A stretch of DNA of 64,000 bases from CAYFZO01 sp964347615 (GTDB lineage: Bacteria; Pseudomonadota; Gammaproteobacteria; Poriferisulfidales; Oxydemutatoraceae): positions 10,978 through 74,977 of the forward strand of contig CAYFZO010000009.1 of NCBI GenBank assembly GCA_964347615.1, in the 5' to 3' direction. This document shows, in pieces, positions 16,474 through 25,171 of the stretch. Positions within the stretch are counted from its first letter, which is position 1. Every line of letters starts with the position of its first letter. The position numbers were made by a program, and so were the translations under genes. The notes under the pieces are model-generated. The model was not told the DNA's origin and did no database searches. It saw nothing but the letters and a program-made list of their open reading frames with translations.

Positions 16474-16886
16474 CCTGCACGGCATCCGGTTTCTGCAATC
16501 CTCGATTAGGCGTGAACTGCTTCCCGAGTGCTGGTCGGTGCTCCGGTTATGACCGGCGAATCCATGCGTCCGCGTACGGTCGGGAAATCCTGCGGCAAAG
16601 TCAACGATTCGAATATCGGTTCAACTTCAGCCTGCACCTGATGGTGATTTCGCCGGTGCACTCGCTTTTCGCCGTCGCTCTGGTTTCGTTGCCCGGGGGT
16701 GATGACGGGGCAGATACTCTCGGGCGTGTCGTCGCCGGTGACGGTCGGATACCGGATGACGCTTCGTATGGCATAACTCGCGCCGCTTTGGTCTTTTCAA
16801 GGTGCTTTTTCTCTTGCAGCACGTATCGTGTTGCCCGCGATGGGTATACGGCCTCGCGGTTGGCGGCACACGACGGATGAGCAGCC
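16433..16886. other. intergenic region between the two GT77-like genes
   Basis: The first 40 bases and the last 130 are part of the duplicated unit. The middle (about 16480-16745) is unique and I see no recognisable gene in it. A frame is open across it but its translation looks like out-of-frame sequence rich in Arg, Gly and Ser. Confidence 0.4.
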
Positions 16887-17736
16887 ATGAGCCTTAAAAT
16901 CATAGCCCTTTCCAATTTCAGCTACCGGGAAGTTGCGTTGAACTGGGTCAAGCACATCGAGAATCTTGGGATAGAAAACTATGAAGTGGTCTGCGTAGAT
17001 ACGCCGTGTTATGAATACCTGAGAGAGAACGGAGCGAAAGCCAGCCTTTCAAGGAGAATCAGCCTTTTTAGGAAAGCTGGTGAGCTACGCCGCAAAATTC
17101 AAATTCGAAGACTCACCGAACGGTGGTTGTCTGCTCTTCGACTGACACAACATAAAAGTAAAAAGTTGACAATACAATGGAAGTTGATTTGGAAGTTGAT
17201 GGTTACCCAGGATTTCTTGGCGGCCGGGCACGATGTAATACTTTCCGATACGGACGCGCTGTGGCTGAAAGACCCGGTCGAAGACCTGTTTTACAGCAAC
17301 TCCAACGACGTCGTTGCGTCAACGGTGTGGGCGGATAATGCCTTTCCCCCGAAGTTCAGAGAAAAATACGGATATACGCTCTGCACGGGGTGGATAGGGT
17401 TCAGAAGCAACCCCAAAGCCATCGGTTTGCTCGGCCGAGTGATGGCCGAAGCCGAACGGCAGGGAGAAACAAGCGATCAAAGGGCGTTCAACAACTTCTT
17501 GATGAGCAGGAATCCGAGTATACGAAAATCCGATTTAGGCGACGTTTTTACCGCCGACGGTGTCAGGATCTTGGCTTTGAGGCCGGAACTGGTCAAGAGA
17601 GGAGAGTATGTTCCGGAAACGTACGTTTGGCATCCTGGGAGCCACAAGAATCCAGGAGCTAAAAAAGACTCTTTCGGGGACCGGTGGTTGCTGTAGGGTT
17701 TTATCTCCGGTCTCCGGCTGCGGTGAACGGTTTCGG
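16748..17736 (+). repeat. GT77-like gene duplication, unit 2
   Basis: Second copy of the unit at 15490-16473, including the shared leader and the trailer that ends CTGCGGTGAACGGTTTCGGC. It is followed at once by an HsdR remnant. Confidence 0.8.
16887..17696 (+). CDS. nucleotide-diphospho-sugar transferase, GT77-like (copy 2)
   Basis: A 269-residue paralogue of the 15629-16432 gene. The DxD site (VILSDTDALWLKDP) and the region to about residue 230 are identical. Differences cluster in residues 30-75 (YEVVCVDTPCYEYLRENGAK here, with two extra residues in the basic stretch RRKIQIRRLTERW) and in the last 40. The pattern fits duplication followed by partial divergence of the acceptor side or loop regions. 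Probably transcribed with copy 1 or from its own copied leader. Confidence 0.7.
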   Translation: MSLKIIALSNFSYREVALNWVKHIENLGIENYEVVCVDTPCYEYLRENGAKASLSRRISLFRKAGELRRKIQIRRLTERWLSALRLTQHKSKKLTIQWKLIWKLMVTQDFLAAGHDVILSDTDALWLKDPVEDLFYSNSNDVVASTVWADNAFPPKFREKYGYTLCTGWIGFRSNPKAIGLLGRVMAEAERQGETSDQRAFNNFLMSRNPSIRKSDLGDVFTADGVRILALRPELVKRGEYVPETYVWHPGSHKNPGAKKDSFGDRWLL

Positions 17737-17741
17737 CAGCG

Positions 17742-18080
17742 GTGACTCACTTCGTTCCGAGATATCAAACCAATTTCGACCGACCGCTTTTACACACGAT
17801 GTACGTGGACAAGCGGCTTGACGGCATTCAGACCGTGCAAACACTTTCACGTTTGATCGCCCGGCTCAGGGCAAGGAAGACACTTTCATCTTGGATTTTG
17901 TCAATGACGAAGATGACATCCGTAACTCTTTTCAGCCGTTCTACGAGCAGTCATCCATCGGCGCGCAAGCCGAGGTGTCGCAGCTCTACGAGTTGCGGAC
18001 TAAGCTGGATGGATACCAAATTTATTTATGAGAGTGAAGCAGAAGAGTTTTGCCGCGCTTTCTATAAATCTTGTGCGCGA
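17742..18080 (+). pseudogene. hsdR: remnant of type I restriction enzyme R subunit (HsdR)
   Basis: Three out-of-phase pieces together match the motor region of HsdR: YQTNFDRPLLHTMYVDKRL with VQTLSRL, then in another frame QGKEDTFILDFVNDEDDIR with SFQPFYEQS, then YESEAEEFCRAFYKS. One single-base loss sits near 17853 (LNR expected, TTGATCGCC found) and a second frame change near 18020. Upstream nuclease and helicase parts and the HsdM/HsdS genes are absent. At about 18080 the sequence passes into an IS remnant. Clearly non-functional. Confidence 0.8.
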
Positions 18081-18272
18081 GGAGTTTTACTCTCAATACC
18101 AGGAGAGAGGTCGATTTGGCGTCGGTAATCAAGGGCTGGCCGAATACCGGCACCAATACAATCACTTCCGCCCGCACCGGGCGCCGGCTTTGAGCACTCC
18201 GATGGAGTATCTTGAGCGCCTCGGAACGGCTGTTTGAAAGGGAGTCTTTTGTCTCATTATGTCCTGAACCCG
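18081..18272 (+). mobile_element. 3' remnant of the IS481/IS3-like element
   Basis: The transposase C-terminus is best preserved here: EEFYSQYQERGRFG, then EYRHQYNHFRPHRAPALSTP and MEYLERLGTAV with its stop. It is followed by the right end TTTTGTCTCATTATGTCCTGAACCC. The left part is missing and is joined to HsdR debris. The end lies only about ten bases from the -35 box of rpmH. Confidence 0.7.
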
Positions 18273-18281
18273 TACAGCAGG

Positions 18282-18310
18282 TTGACTCCAAGGACAAAGC
18301 CGAGTATTTT
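18282..18310 (+). promoter_or_regulatory. sigma-70-type promoter of rpmH-rnpA
   Basis: TTGACT at 18282-18287 and TATTTT at 18305-18310 are separated by 17 bases, giving a strong housekeeping promoter about 50 bases before the rpmH start. The IS right end stops roughly ten bases upstream. Confidence 0.65.
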
Positions 18311-18361
18311 TGCGCCCCCGCCCGCCCGCGTGCCGTTGCACGCAACCGGTGCCGGAAGAAG

Positions 18362-18496
18362 ATGAAACGGACGTTCCAACCCAGCACGCTTAAGCGCAAA
18401 CGCAAACACGGCTTCCGCGCCCGCATGCAGACGCGCGCCGGCCGAGCGATTCTCAATGCGCGTCGCAAGAAAGGCAGAAGAAAACTCACTCCCTAA
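18362..18496 (+). CDS. rpmH: 50S ribosomal protein L34
   Basis: The canonical 44-residue L34: MKRTFQPSTLKRKRKHGFRA, then RMQTRAGRAIL and the basic end RRKKGRRKLTP. It is a structural protein of the large ribosomal subunit. It heads the conserved rpmH-rnpA-yidC-mnmE cluster next to the bacterial replication origin. In most relatives dnaA lies divergently upstream; here IS and hsdR debris occupies that place. The promoter at 18282-18310 fits its expected high expression. Confidence 0.97.
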   Translation: MKRTFQPSTLKRKRKHGFRARMQTRAGRAILNARRKKGRRKLTP

Positions 18497-18606
18497 GTTC
18501 GCCCTAAGTTCAGATCACACGGGCGAGGGCTGTGAGGTGAGGCAATTCCTCCCGACCACGTCGCTCTTGCCCCGCCCCGACCGGCGGCAAACGACGAGAC
18601 AGTCTT

Positions 18607-18969
18607 TTGCATGATTTCAGGGCCCGTTTTGGATGGGAACGCCGCCTGCACCGCAGCGTCGAATTTAAAGCCGTTTTCGCAGACAAGCGATGCCGCCCGA
18701 TTCGCGCATCGGTGTTCAGCGTTTATCGCCGGCCCAACGACTGCGGGCACCCTCGGCTCGGCTTGGCGATCTCGCGGAAAGCGGCAAAAAAAGCGGTTGA
18801 CAGGAACCGCATAAAACGAAGCATCAGAGAAAGCTTCAGACGACAACGGCACGCTTTGCCCGACGTGGACTTCGTCGTTACCTGTTCCGGGCGAAGCGAC
18901 GTGAAGACTCCTGGGGAAATGTCCGCGATACTGCTGCAAATCTGGCGCGAGGCGACTCGACGTGGCTAG
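18607..18969 (+). CDS. rnpA: ribonuclease P protein component
   Basis: The protein subunit of RNase P (120 residues), which helps the catalytic RNA process tRNA 5' ends. The family signature is NRIKRSIRESFR, preceded by RLGLAISRKAAKKAVDR; LHRSVEFKAVF marks the N-terminal part. The frame starts at TTG 18607; a nearby ATG at 18611 is in a different frame. It overlaps the start of yidC by 8 bases, and the small yidD gene usually found between them is missing. Confidence 0.93.
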   Translation: MHDFRARFGWERRLHRSVEFKAVFADKRCRPIRASVFSVYRRPNDCGHPRLGLAISRKAAKKAVDRNRIKRSIRESFRRQRHALPDVDFVVTCSGRSDVKTPGEMSAILLQIWREATRRG

Positions 18970-20665
18970 CGCGCGCCTTTTCCTCTACGTCTCTCTGGCT
19001 TTTGTCTCGTTGCTGCTGTGGGAACGCTGGCTTGAATGGAATCGTCCGCCGACGCCGGCGCCGCAGGCTGAACCCGCCGCCGTGCCCGACCCGCCCGCGC
19101 TCGGCGCGGACCCGGCCGCCGGACGGATAAACAAGCCTGACGACGTCCCTCCGGCGGCGCAAGGCGACGCGCCTCGAGCACAAACGGCGCCCGACGCCCC
19201 CGAGCCGGCGGATTCATCGGTCCAGGGCGGGGTAACGGTTGAAACCGATCTGTTTTCCATCGAACTCGGTTTGCGCGGCGGCGACGTGCGTCGCGCGGAC
19301 CTGAAACAGGTGCCGGTGGACGTCAACGACCCGAACACGCCGTTCCGCCTGCTCGACAACCGCAACGACGTCTATCTGGTGCAAACGGGGCTGCTGCACG
19401 ATCACTTGCCGGGCGTCTCCGACCCGGCGGGTCTCGCGCCGTCGCATCACGCGGACTACGTCAGCCTGCGCGAGCGCTACGAACTGTCCGACGAAGAAGA
19501 TCTGATGCGCGTACCGCTAACGTGGCGCGGCAACGACGTCGAAGTCGAGAAAACCTATATCTTCCGCCGCGGCAGCTATCTGGTGGAAATCGAACACGCG
19601 GTGCGCAACCGCGGCTCACAAGCTTGGGTCGGGCGCCAATACGCGCAGCTGAGACGCGCTCCTCCGGCGGACGACGGCTCGCCGTTGCTCTACACGTTCA
19701 CCGGCGCCGCTTACTACGACGGCAAATACAACAAAATCGCTTTCGACGAGATCGCCGAAGAACCGTTGTCGCAACCCATCACCGGCGGCTGGGCGGCGAT
19801 GCTGCAACACTACTTCGTCAGTGCGCTGATTCCCGCTTCCGCAACGCAAAACGACTACTACACGAAAGCGGTGCGCGGCGTGGGGCGCACCGAATATCTC
19901 ATCGGCATGCGTTCGGCGCCGGTGACGGTGGCTTCCGGCGACAGCGGGCGGTTTTCCGTCCACTTATACAGCGGGCCGAAAATCCAGCACGATCTTGAAA
20001 CCATCTCTCCCGGCCTTGAGCTCACGACCGACTACGGCATCTTCACGGTTATCTCGAAACCGCTGTTCTGGCTGCTGGACAAGATTCACTCGGTGCTCGG
20101 CAATTGGGGATGGGCGATCGTGGTGCTGACGCTGCTGATCAAGCTGGTGTTCTACAAGCTCTCGGAAGCCAGCTACCGCTCAATGGCGAAGATGCGCAAG
20201 TTCCAGCCGCAATTGATGACGCTGCGCGAGCGTTACAAGGACGACCGCCAACGCCTGAGCCAGGAGATGATGAATCTTTACCGCCAAGAAAAGGTCAATC
20301 CGCTCGGCGGCTGCCTGCCGATTCTCGTGCAGATCCCGGTGTTCATCGCGCTGTACTGGGTTCTGCTCGAAAGCGTCGAGCTGCGCCAAGCACCGTTCAT
20401 ATTGTGGATTCACGACCTGTCGATACGCGATCCGTATTTCGTGTTGCCTCTGCTGATGGGCGCGACGATGCTCGTGCAGCACAAACTGAACCCGACGCCG
20501 CCTGACCCGATCCAAGCCAAGATCATGATGGCGTTGCCGATCGTGTTCACTTTCTTCTTCGCGTTCTTCCCGTCGGGACTGGTGCTTTACTGGTTCGTCA
20601 ACAACCTGCTCTCGATCGCCCAGCAGTGGGTAATCACCCGCCGGGTGCTGGAGAAGAAGGCCTGA
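18962..20665 (+). CDS. yidC: membrane protein insertase YidC
   Basis: The inner-membrane insertase (567 residues) in the long gram-negative form. An N-terminal helix (ARLFLYVSLAFVSLLLWERW) is followed by a proline- and alanine-rich linker, the large periplasmic domain (about residues 80-355) and five core helices, with GNWGWAIVVLTLLIKLVFYK opening the conserved part and PLGGCLPILVQIPVFIALYW in the middle. It inserts and folds membrane proteins with or without Sec. GTG start at 18962 overlaps rnpA. The C-terminus ends RRVLEKKA. Confidence 0.97.
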   Translation: MASARLFLYVSLAFVSLLLWERWLEWNRPPTPAPQAEPAAVPDPPALGADPAAGRINKPDDVPPAAQGDAPRAQTAPDAPEPADSSVQGGVTVETDLFSIELGLRGGDVRRADLKQVPVDVNDPNTPFRLLDNRNDVYLVQTGLLHDHLPGVSDPAGLAPSHHADYVSLRERYELSDEEDLMRVPLTWRGNDVEVEKTYIFRRGSYLVEIEHAVRNRGSQAWVGRQYAQLRRAPPADDGSPLLYTFTGAAYYDGKYNKIAFDEIAEEPLSQPITGGWAAMLQHYFVSALIPASATQNDYYTKAVRGVGRTEYLIGMRSAPVTVASGDSGRFSVHLYSGPKIQHDLETISPGLELTTDYGIFTVISKPLFWLLDKIHSVLGNWGWAIVVLTLLIKLVFYKLSEASYRSMAKMRKFQPQLMTLRERYKDDRQRLSQEMMNLYRQEKVNPLGGCLPILVQIPVFIALYWVLLESVELRQAPFILWIHDLSIRDPYFVLPLLMGATMLVQHKLNPTPPDPIQAKIMMALPIVFTFFFAFFPSGLVLYWFVNNLLSIAQQWVITRRVLEKKA

Positions 20666-20690
20666 GCGCACGCGCGTCTCCGCGAGACCC

Positions 20691-22031
20691 ATGATAGACG
20701 CCGGCGACACCATCGTCGCGATAGCCACCCCGCCGGGGCGTGGCGCAATCGGCGTCGTGCGCGTCAGCGGGCCGCAAACCGAGTGCATCGCGCGCGAGCT
20801 GCTTGGGCGCGTGCCGCCGCCGCGCCACGCGGGCTTCCGCCGCTTTCTCGACGGCGCCGGCGAAATAATCGATGAAGGCGTCGCATTGACGTTCAAAGCG
20901 CCCGCGAGCTTCACCGGGGAGGACGTGCTCGAGCTCTACGCACACGGCAGTCCGGTGGTGCTCGATCAACTCGTCGCGCGCGTCACCGAGCTCGGCGCAC
21001 GCCCGGCCGGGCCCGGAGAGTTCAGCCGCCGCGCGTTCCTGAACGGCAAGTACGACCTCGCACAGCTCGAAGCGGTCGCCGACCTGATCGCCAGCGCCAG
21101 CGTTGCGGCGGTGCGCTGCGCACAACGTTCCCTGCAGGGAGAGTTCTCGTCGCAAGTGCGCACGATAGGCGATGAACTTGCCGAGCTGCGCGCGCACGTC
21201 GAAGCTTCCCTGGACTTTTCGGATGAGGATATCGCCCCCGCGCAAAGCGACGAACTGGCCACGTCGTTGCGCGAAATGTCCGCGCGCATCGTCGAACTGC
21301 ACCGGCGCACCCGCCGCGGTGCGGTGTTGCGCACCGGTGCCGAAATCGTCATCGCAGGTCAGCCGAACGTCGGCAAATCGAGCCTTCTGAACCGCCTGGC
21401 CGGACGCGAAGAAGCCATCGTCAGCGAGTTTGCGGGCACGACGCGCGACGTGCTCAAAAGCGACGTGCTGGTCGGGCAGGTGCCCGTGCGCGTCCTGGAC
21501 ACGGCGGGTTTGCGCACGGCGGGCGATGAGATCGAACAAGAGGGCGTACGCCGCGCGCGCGCCGCGTGCCGCCACGCCGACCTCGTGCTGCTGGTCGTGG
21601 ATGCACGCGACGGCATGGGCGAAATCGAAAAGCGCTTGGCGACGGAATTCGACAACGACGGCGTGCCATGGCTCGCGGTCCACAACAAGCAAGACTTGGT
21701 TTCCGGCGACGCTGCCGATGACGAAACCCGCGTGTCGGCCAAAACGGGCGCGGGGCTTGACGCGCTGGTCGAGCAAATCGCAGCCCGCTTGAGCGGAACC
21801 GACGCGGGCGACGCCGACGACGCGTTCATCGCCCGGCGGCGACATCTCACCGCGTTGGCCGAAGCCGAACGCGCAATCAAGGAAGCCGGCGAACGGCTTT
21901 CGGAAAACGCGCTTGAGCTGAGTGCCGAGAATCTGCGCAACGCACAGCAGGCACTGAGCGCAATTACCGGCGTACGCACGAACGAGGACCTGCTGGAAGA
22001 TATTTTTTCCCGGTTCTGTATCGGCAAATGA
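20691..22031 (+). CDS. mnmE: tRNA modification GTPase MnmE
   Basis: The GTPase (446 residues) that works with MnmG to install cmnm5 groups at U34 of certain tRNAs. The N-terminal folate-binding domain begins DTIVAIATPPGRGAIGVVRV. G-domain motifs are GQPNVGKSS (G1), DTAG (G3) and NKQD (G4). The C-terminus ends FCIGK, with the functional cysteine of the family. It lies 25 bases after yidC and about 100 before mnmG, so both modification partners are made together. Confidence 0.98.
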   Translation: MIDAGDTIVAIATPPGRGAIGVVRVSGPQTECIARELLGRVPPPRHAGFRRFLDGAGEIIDEGVALTFKAPASFTGEDVLELYAHGSPVVLDQLVARVTELGARPAGPGEFSRRAFLNGKYDLAQLEAVADLIASASVAAVRCAQRSLQGEFSSQVRTIGDELAELRAHVEASLDFSDEDIAPAQSDELATSLREMSARIVELHRRTRRGAVLRTGAEIVIAGQPNVGKSSLLNRLAGREEAIVSEFAGTTRDVLKSDVLVGQVPVRVLDTAGLRTAGDEIEQEGVRRARAACRHADLVLLVVDARDGMGEIEKRLATEFDNDGVPWLAVHNKQDLVSGDAADDETRVSAKTGAGLDALVEQIAARLSGTDAGDADDAFIARRRHLTALAEAERAIKEAGERLSENALELSAENLRNAQQALSAITGVRTNEDLLEDIFSRFCIGK

Positions 22032-22131
22032 CGCGGCAGGCAACGCACGAACGAGGCCGCCGGGGTTCCGCGGCAACCCGGGACGCCCGCGGACAGGTGC
22101 TAGAATCCCGCCTCTTCAACGGAAATCAGCC

Positions 22132-24042
22132 ATGAGACGTGAATGCACCTATGACGTCATCGTTGTCGGCGGCGGACACGCCGGCGTCGAAGCCGCGTTG
22201 GCCTCGGCGCGCGCCGGCGCCGAGACCTTGCTGTTGACGCAGAGCATCGAAACCATCGGCCAGATGAGCTGCAACCCGGCGATCGGCGGTATCGGCAAGG
22301 GACACCTGGTCAAGGAAATAGACGCTCTCTGCGGTGTGATGGCGCAGGCGGCGGACTGCGCGGGCATCCACTTCAGGGTGCTCAATACCAGCAAAGGCGC
22401 CGCGGTGCGCGCGACGCGGGCTCAGGCGGACCGGCAGCTGTACCGCGCCGCGATCCGCCGTTTCGTCGAGTCGCAGCCTCGGCTTCGCGTGTTTCAGCAG
22501 GAAGTGGACGACCTGATCGTCGCGGGCGAGCGAGTCACCGGCGTCGTCACCCGCATCGGGTTGCGCTTCAACGCGCCGGCGGTGGTGTTGACGACGGGGA
22601 CGTTTCTCGGCGGACGCTTGCACGTCGGCGGCAACAGCTACCGGGGAGGGCGCGCGGGCGACGCGCCGGCAAACGCACTGGCGGCGCGGCTGCGCGAGAT
22701 GCCGTTCACCGTCGGGCGATTGAAAACCGGCACCCCGCCGCGTCTGGACGGAAGCACGGTGGACCATTCGCAACTCGAAGCACAACCGAGCGACAACCCC
22801 GAACCGGTGTTCTCGTTCACGGGCTCACGCGACCAGCACCCCCCTCAAACGCCGTGCTACGTCACCCACACCAACGAGCGCACGCACGAAATCGTCCAAG
22901 CCGCGCTGACGCAATCGGCGACGTTCTCGGGCGCCATCGAGTCGGCAGGGCCGCGTTACTGCCCGTCGATCGAAGACAAGGTCACGCGTTTTTCCGGCAA
23001 AGCCGCGCATCGAATATTCATCGAACCCGAAGGTCTTGACGTTTGCGAAATCTATCCCAACGGCGTTTCAACCAGTCTGCCGTTTGAAACGCAGCTCGAG
23101 ATGATACGTTCGATCAAGGGATTTGAACGCGCGCATATAACGCGCCCGGGCTACGCGATCGAGTACGACTATTTCGACCCGCGCGGCTTGCGCCCGAGCC
23201 TTGAAACCAAGCCGGTGCACGGGCTGTTCTTCGCGGGACAGATCAACGGCACCACCGGTTATGAAGAGGCGGCGGCACAGGGATTGGTCGCCGGGGTCAA
23301 CGCCGCACGGCAGGTGAAAGGGCTCAGCCCGTGGCGCCTGAGACGCGACGAAGCGTATATCGGGGTGCTCGTGGACGACTTGGTGACCCGCGGAACCACC
23401 GAGCCGTACCGCATGTTCACCAGCCGCGTCGAATACCGCCTGCTGCTGCGCGAAGACAACGCCGACCTGCGTCTGACGCCCGTCGGACGTGAGCTGGGCC
23501 TGGTGGACGAAGCGCGCTGGACGCGGTTTTCCGCCAAGCGCGACCGCCTCGAAGCGGAACAAGCGCGGTTGCGCCGCGCGCAGATCGCGCCCACCCGCGA
23601 AGTGCTGACGCGGCTTGCGCAACGAGGCGTCGAACTGAAGCAGGCGTGCAGCGCCGAAGCTTTCCTGCAAAGGCCGGGTACGGATTACGCGTTGGCGCTT
23701 GAGCTCGCCGGCCTCGACGGGACCGAGTCCGACAAGACGCGATGCCACGTCGACGACAACGCCGCGGTCATCGAACAGATTGAAATTCAGGCGCGGTACG
23801 CCGGTTACGCTGAAAATCAGCGCCGTGAGATACGGCGGTTGCAGACTTACGAACACCGCGAAATCCCGGTTGATTTCGACTATGCCGATTTGGCGGGCTT
23901 ATCCCATGAGCTCAAGGAAAAACTGGTGCTGTTCCGCCCCGCGACGATCGGCCAAGCAAGCCGGCTCGAAGGGATGACCCCGGCCGCGACGTCGCTGCTG
24001 CTGGTGCATCTTGAGGGCAGGCGGCGCAGGAAGCACGCATGA
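22132..24042 (+). CDS. mnmG: tRNA uridine-5-carboxymethylaminomethyl modification enzyme MnmG (GidA)
   Basis: The FAD-dependent partner of MnmE (636 residues, normal length). It opens with YDVIVVGGGHAGVEAALASA, the dinucleotide-binding fold, followed by SCNPAIGGIGKGHLVKEIDA. Further family blocks are RLKTGTPPRLDG and GLFFAGQINGTTGYEEAAAQ. The C-terminal part, needed for MnmE binding, is complete. Its stop overlaps the next start by 4 bases (ATGA), implying translational coupling with the DUF302 gene. Confidence 0.98.
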   Translation: MRRECTYDVIVVGGGHAGVEAALASARAGAETLLLTQSIETIGQMSCNPAIGGIGKGHLVKEIDALCGVMAQAADCAGIHFRVLNTSKGAAVRATRAQADRQLYRAAIRRFVESQPRLRVFQQEVDDLIVAGERVTGVVTRIGLRFNAPAVVLTTGTFLGGRLHVGGNSYRGGRAGDAPANALAARLREMPFTVGRLKTGTPPRLDGSTVDHSQLEAQPSDNPEPVFSFTGSRDQHPPQTPCYVTHTNERTHEIVQAALTQSATFSGAIESAGPRYCPSIEDKVTRFSGKAAHRIFIEPEGLDVCEIYPNGVSTSLPFETQLEMIRSIKGFERAHITRPGYAIEYDYFDPRGLRPSLETKPVHGLFFAGQINGTTGYEEAAAQGLVAGVNAARQVKGLSPWRLRRDEAYIGVLVDDLVTRGTTEPYRMFTSRVEYRLLLREDNADLRLTPVGRELGLVDEARWTRFSAKRDRLEAEQARLRRAQIAPTREVLTRLAQRGVELKQACSAEAFLQRPGTDYALALELAGLDGTESDKTRCHVDDNAAVIEQIEIQARYAGYAENQRREIRRLQTYEHREIPVDFDYADLAGLSHELKEKLVLFRPATIGQASRLEGMTPAATSLLLVHLEGRRRRKHA

Positions 24043-24500
24043 GAAGGCGGACGTTTGCGCCGGCGGTGCTGTTGCTCGTCACCGTGCCGTTGTTCGCCGC
24101 CGGCGCGGAATCCAGCGGCGTCGTCCACGTCAAAAGCCGCCACAGCGCCGAGGACACGGTCGAACGGGCACGGCGCATGATCGAAAGCCAGGGGTTGCGC
24201 ATGTTCGGCATAATCGATCATCAGCATGAAGCGAAAAAGGCCGGGGAAACGCTTCTGCCGACCCGCGTTCTGGTATTCGGCAACCCGCAACTCGGCACGC
24301 GAATCATGCAAGACAACCGCGTGTCCGGCCTTGACTTGCCGATGAAGCTGCTGGTGTGGGAAGCCGCCGACGGCGTCGTATGGATCACGTATCACCGCGC
24401 CGACGAGCTCGCACAACGTCACGGCTTTGCGCCCGGAGACAAACGCTTCGCCAAAATCGGCTCGGCGTTGAAAGATCTCGCGAAAGCCGCGGCGCGCTGA
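24039..24500 (+). CDS. exported DUF302-family protein
   Basis: A 153-residue protein with a signal peptide (core VLLLVTVPLFAAGAESS) and a DUF302 domain. Recognisable blocks are HSAEDTVERARRMIES, GLRMFGIIDHQHEAKKAG, then LVFGNPQLGTRIMQDN and LDLPMKLLVWEAADGVVW. The biochemical role of DUF302 is not established; members are often found in sulfur and hydrogen oxidisers. Its insertion between mnmG and rsmG, with ATGA overlap to mnmG, is unusual for this cluster. Confidence 0.8.
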   Translation: MRRRTFAPAVLLLVTVPLFAAGAESSGVVHVKSRHSAEDTVERARRMIESQGLRMFGIIDHQHEAKKAGETLLPTRVLVFGNPQLGTRIMQDNRVSGLDLPMKLLVWEAADGVVWITYHRADELAQRHGFAPGDKRFAKIGSALKDLAKAAAR

Positions 24501-24528
24501 GACCGGAAACGCGACGCCCGAAGACGCT

Positions 24529-25164
24529 TTGGCAAGCACCCGTGCCAACCCGGCCGACGAGCTGAGAAGCGGGCTCGGGAGTCTCGGAATCAAAGTCGGC
24601 ACGGGGCAGATCGAAGCCTTGCTCGTCTGGCTGCGCTTGCTTCAACGCTGGAACCGCGCGTTCAACCTGACCTCGATTCCGCCCGCGCGGCAGATCACCG
24701 AACTGGTGTTGACGAGCGCCGCGGCCATCGTCCATCTGAACGCGAGTCGAATCCTCGACGTCGGCAGCGGTGCCGGCGTGCCGGGCGTGCCGCTCGCGAT
24801 TCTCGCACCCGACAACGACTACACGCTGCTCGACGCCAACGGCAAGAAGACCCGGTTCCTGAAGCAGTGCCGGATCGATCTCGGCCTGGAAAACGTCACC
24901 GTCGAACAGGCGCGGGTCGAGAGCTACGAGAGCGCGCCGTTCGACACCATCCTCGCGCGCGCGTTCGCAAACCTCGCCACGTTCTTCGGCGCAACCTGCC
25001 GCCTTTCGCACGCGGGTACGCGCTGGCTCGCGTTCAAGAGCGACGCCGGCGCAAACGAAGTTCAACATCTGCCCCCGGATAGGGCAAAATGGCGGCTCCA
25101 TCGGTTGCAAATCCCGGGCGTCGCTCGCCCCGCGTCATTGATAGACATACAAGTAAAAGAGTAA
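24529..25164 (+). CDS. rsmG: 16S rRNA (guanine527-N7)-methyltransferase
   Basis: A 211-residue AdoMet-dependent methyltransferase that modifies G527 of 16S rRNA. The signature is ILDVGSGAGVPGVPLAI with LLDANGKKTRFLKQC. The RWNRAFNLTSI segment is typical of RsmG. The frame opens at TTG 24529; a start further inside is possible. It lies between the DUF302 gene and parA, the usual origin-proximal position. Confidence 0.93.
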   Translation: MASTRANPADELRSGLGSLGIKVGTGQIEALLVWLRLLQRWNRAFNLTSIPPARQITELVLTSAAAIVHLNASRILDVGSGAGVPGVPLAILAPDNDYTLLDANGKKTRFLKQCRIDLGLENVTVEQARVESYESAPFDTILARAFANLATFFGATCRLSHAGTRWLAFKSDAGANEVQHLPPDRAKWRLHRLQIPGVARPASLIDIQVKE

Positions 25165-25171
25165 ACGACAC

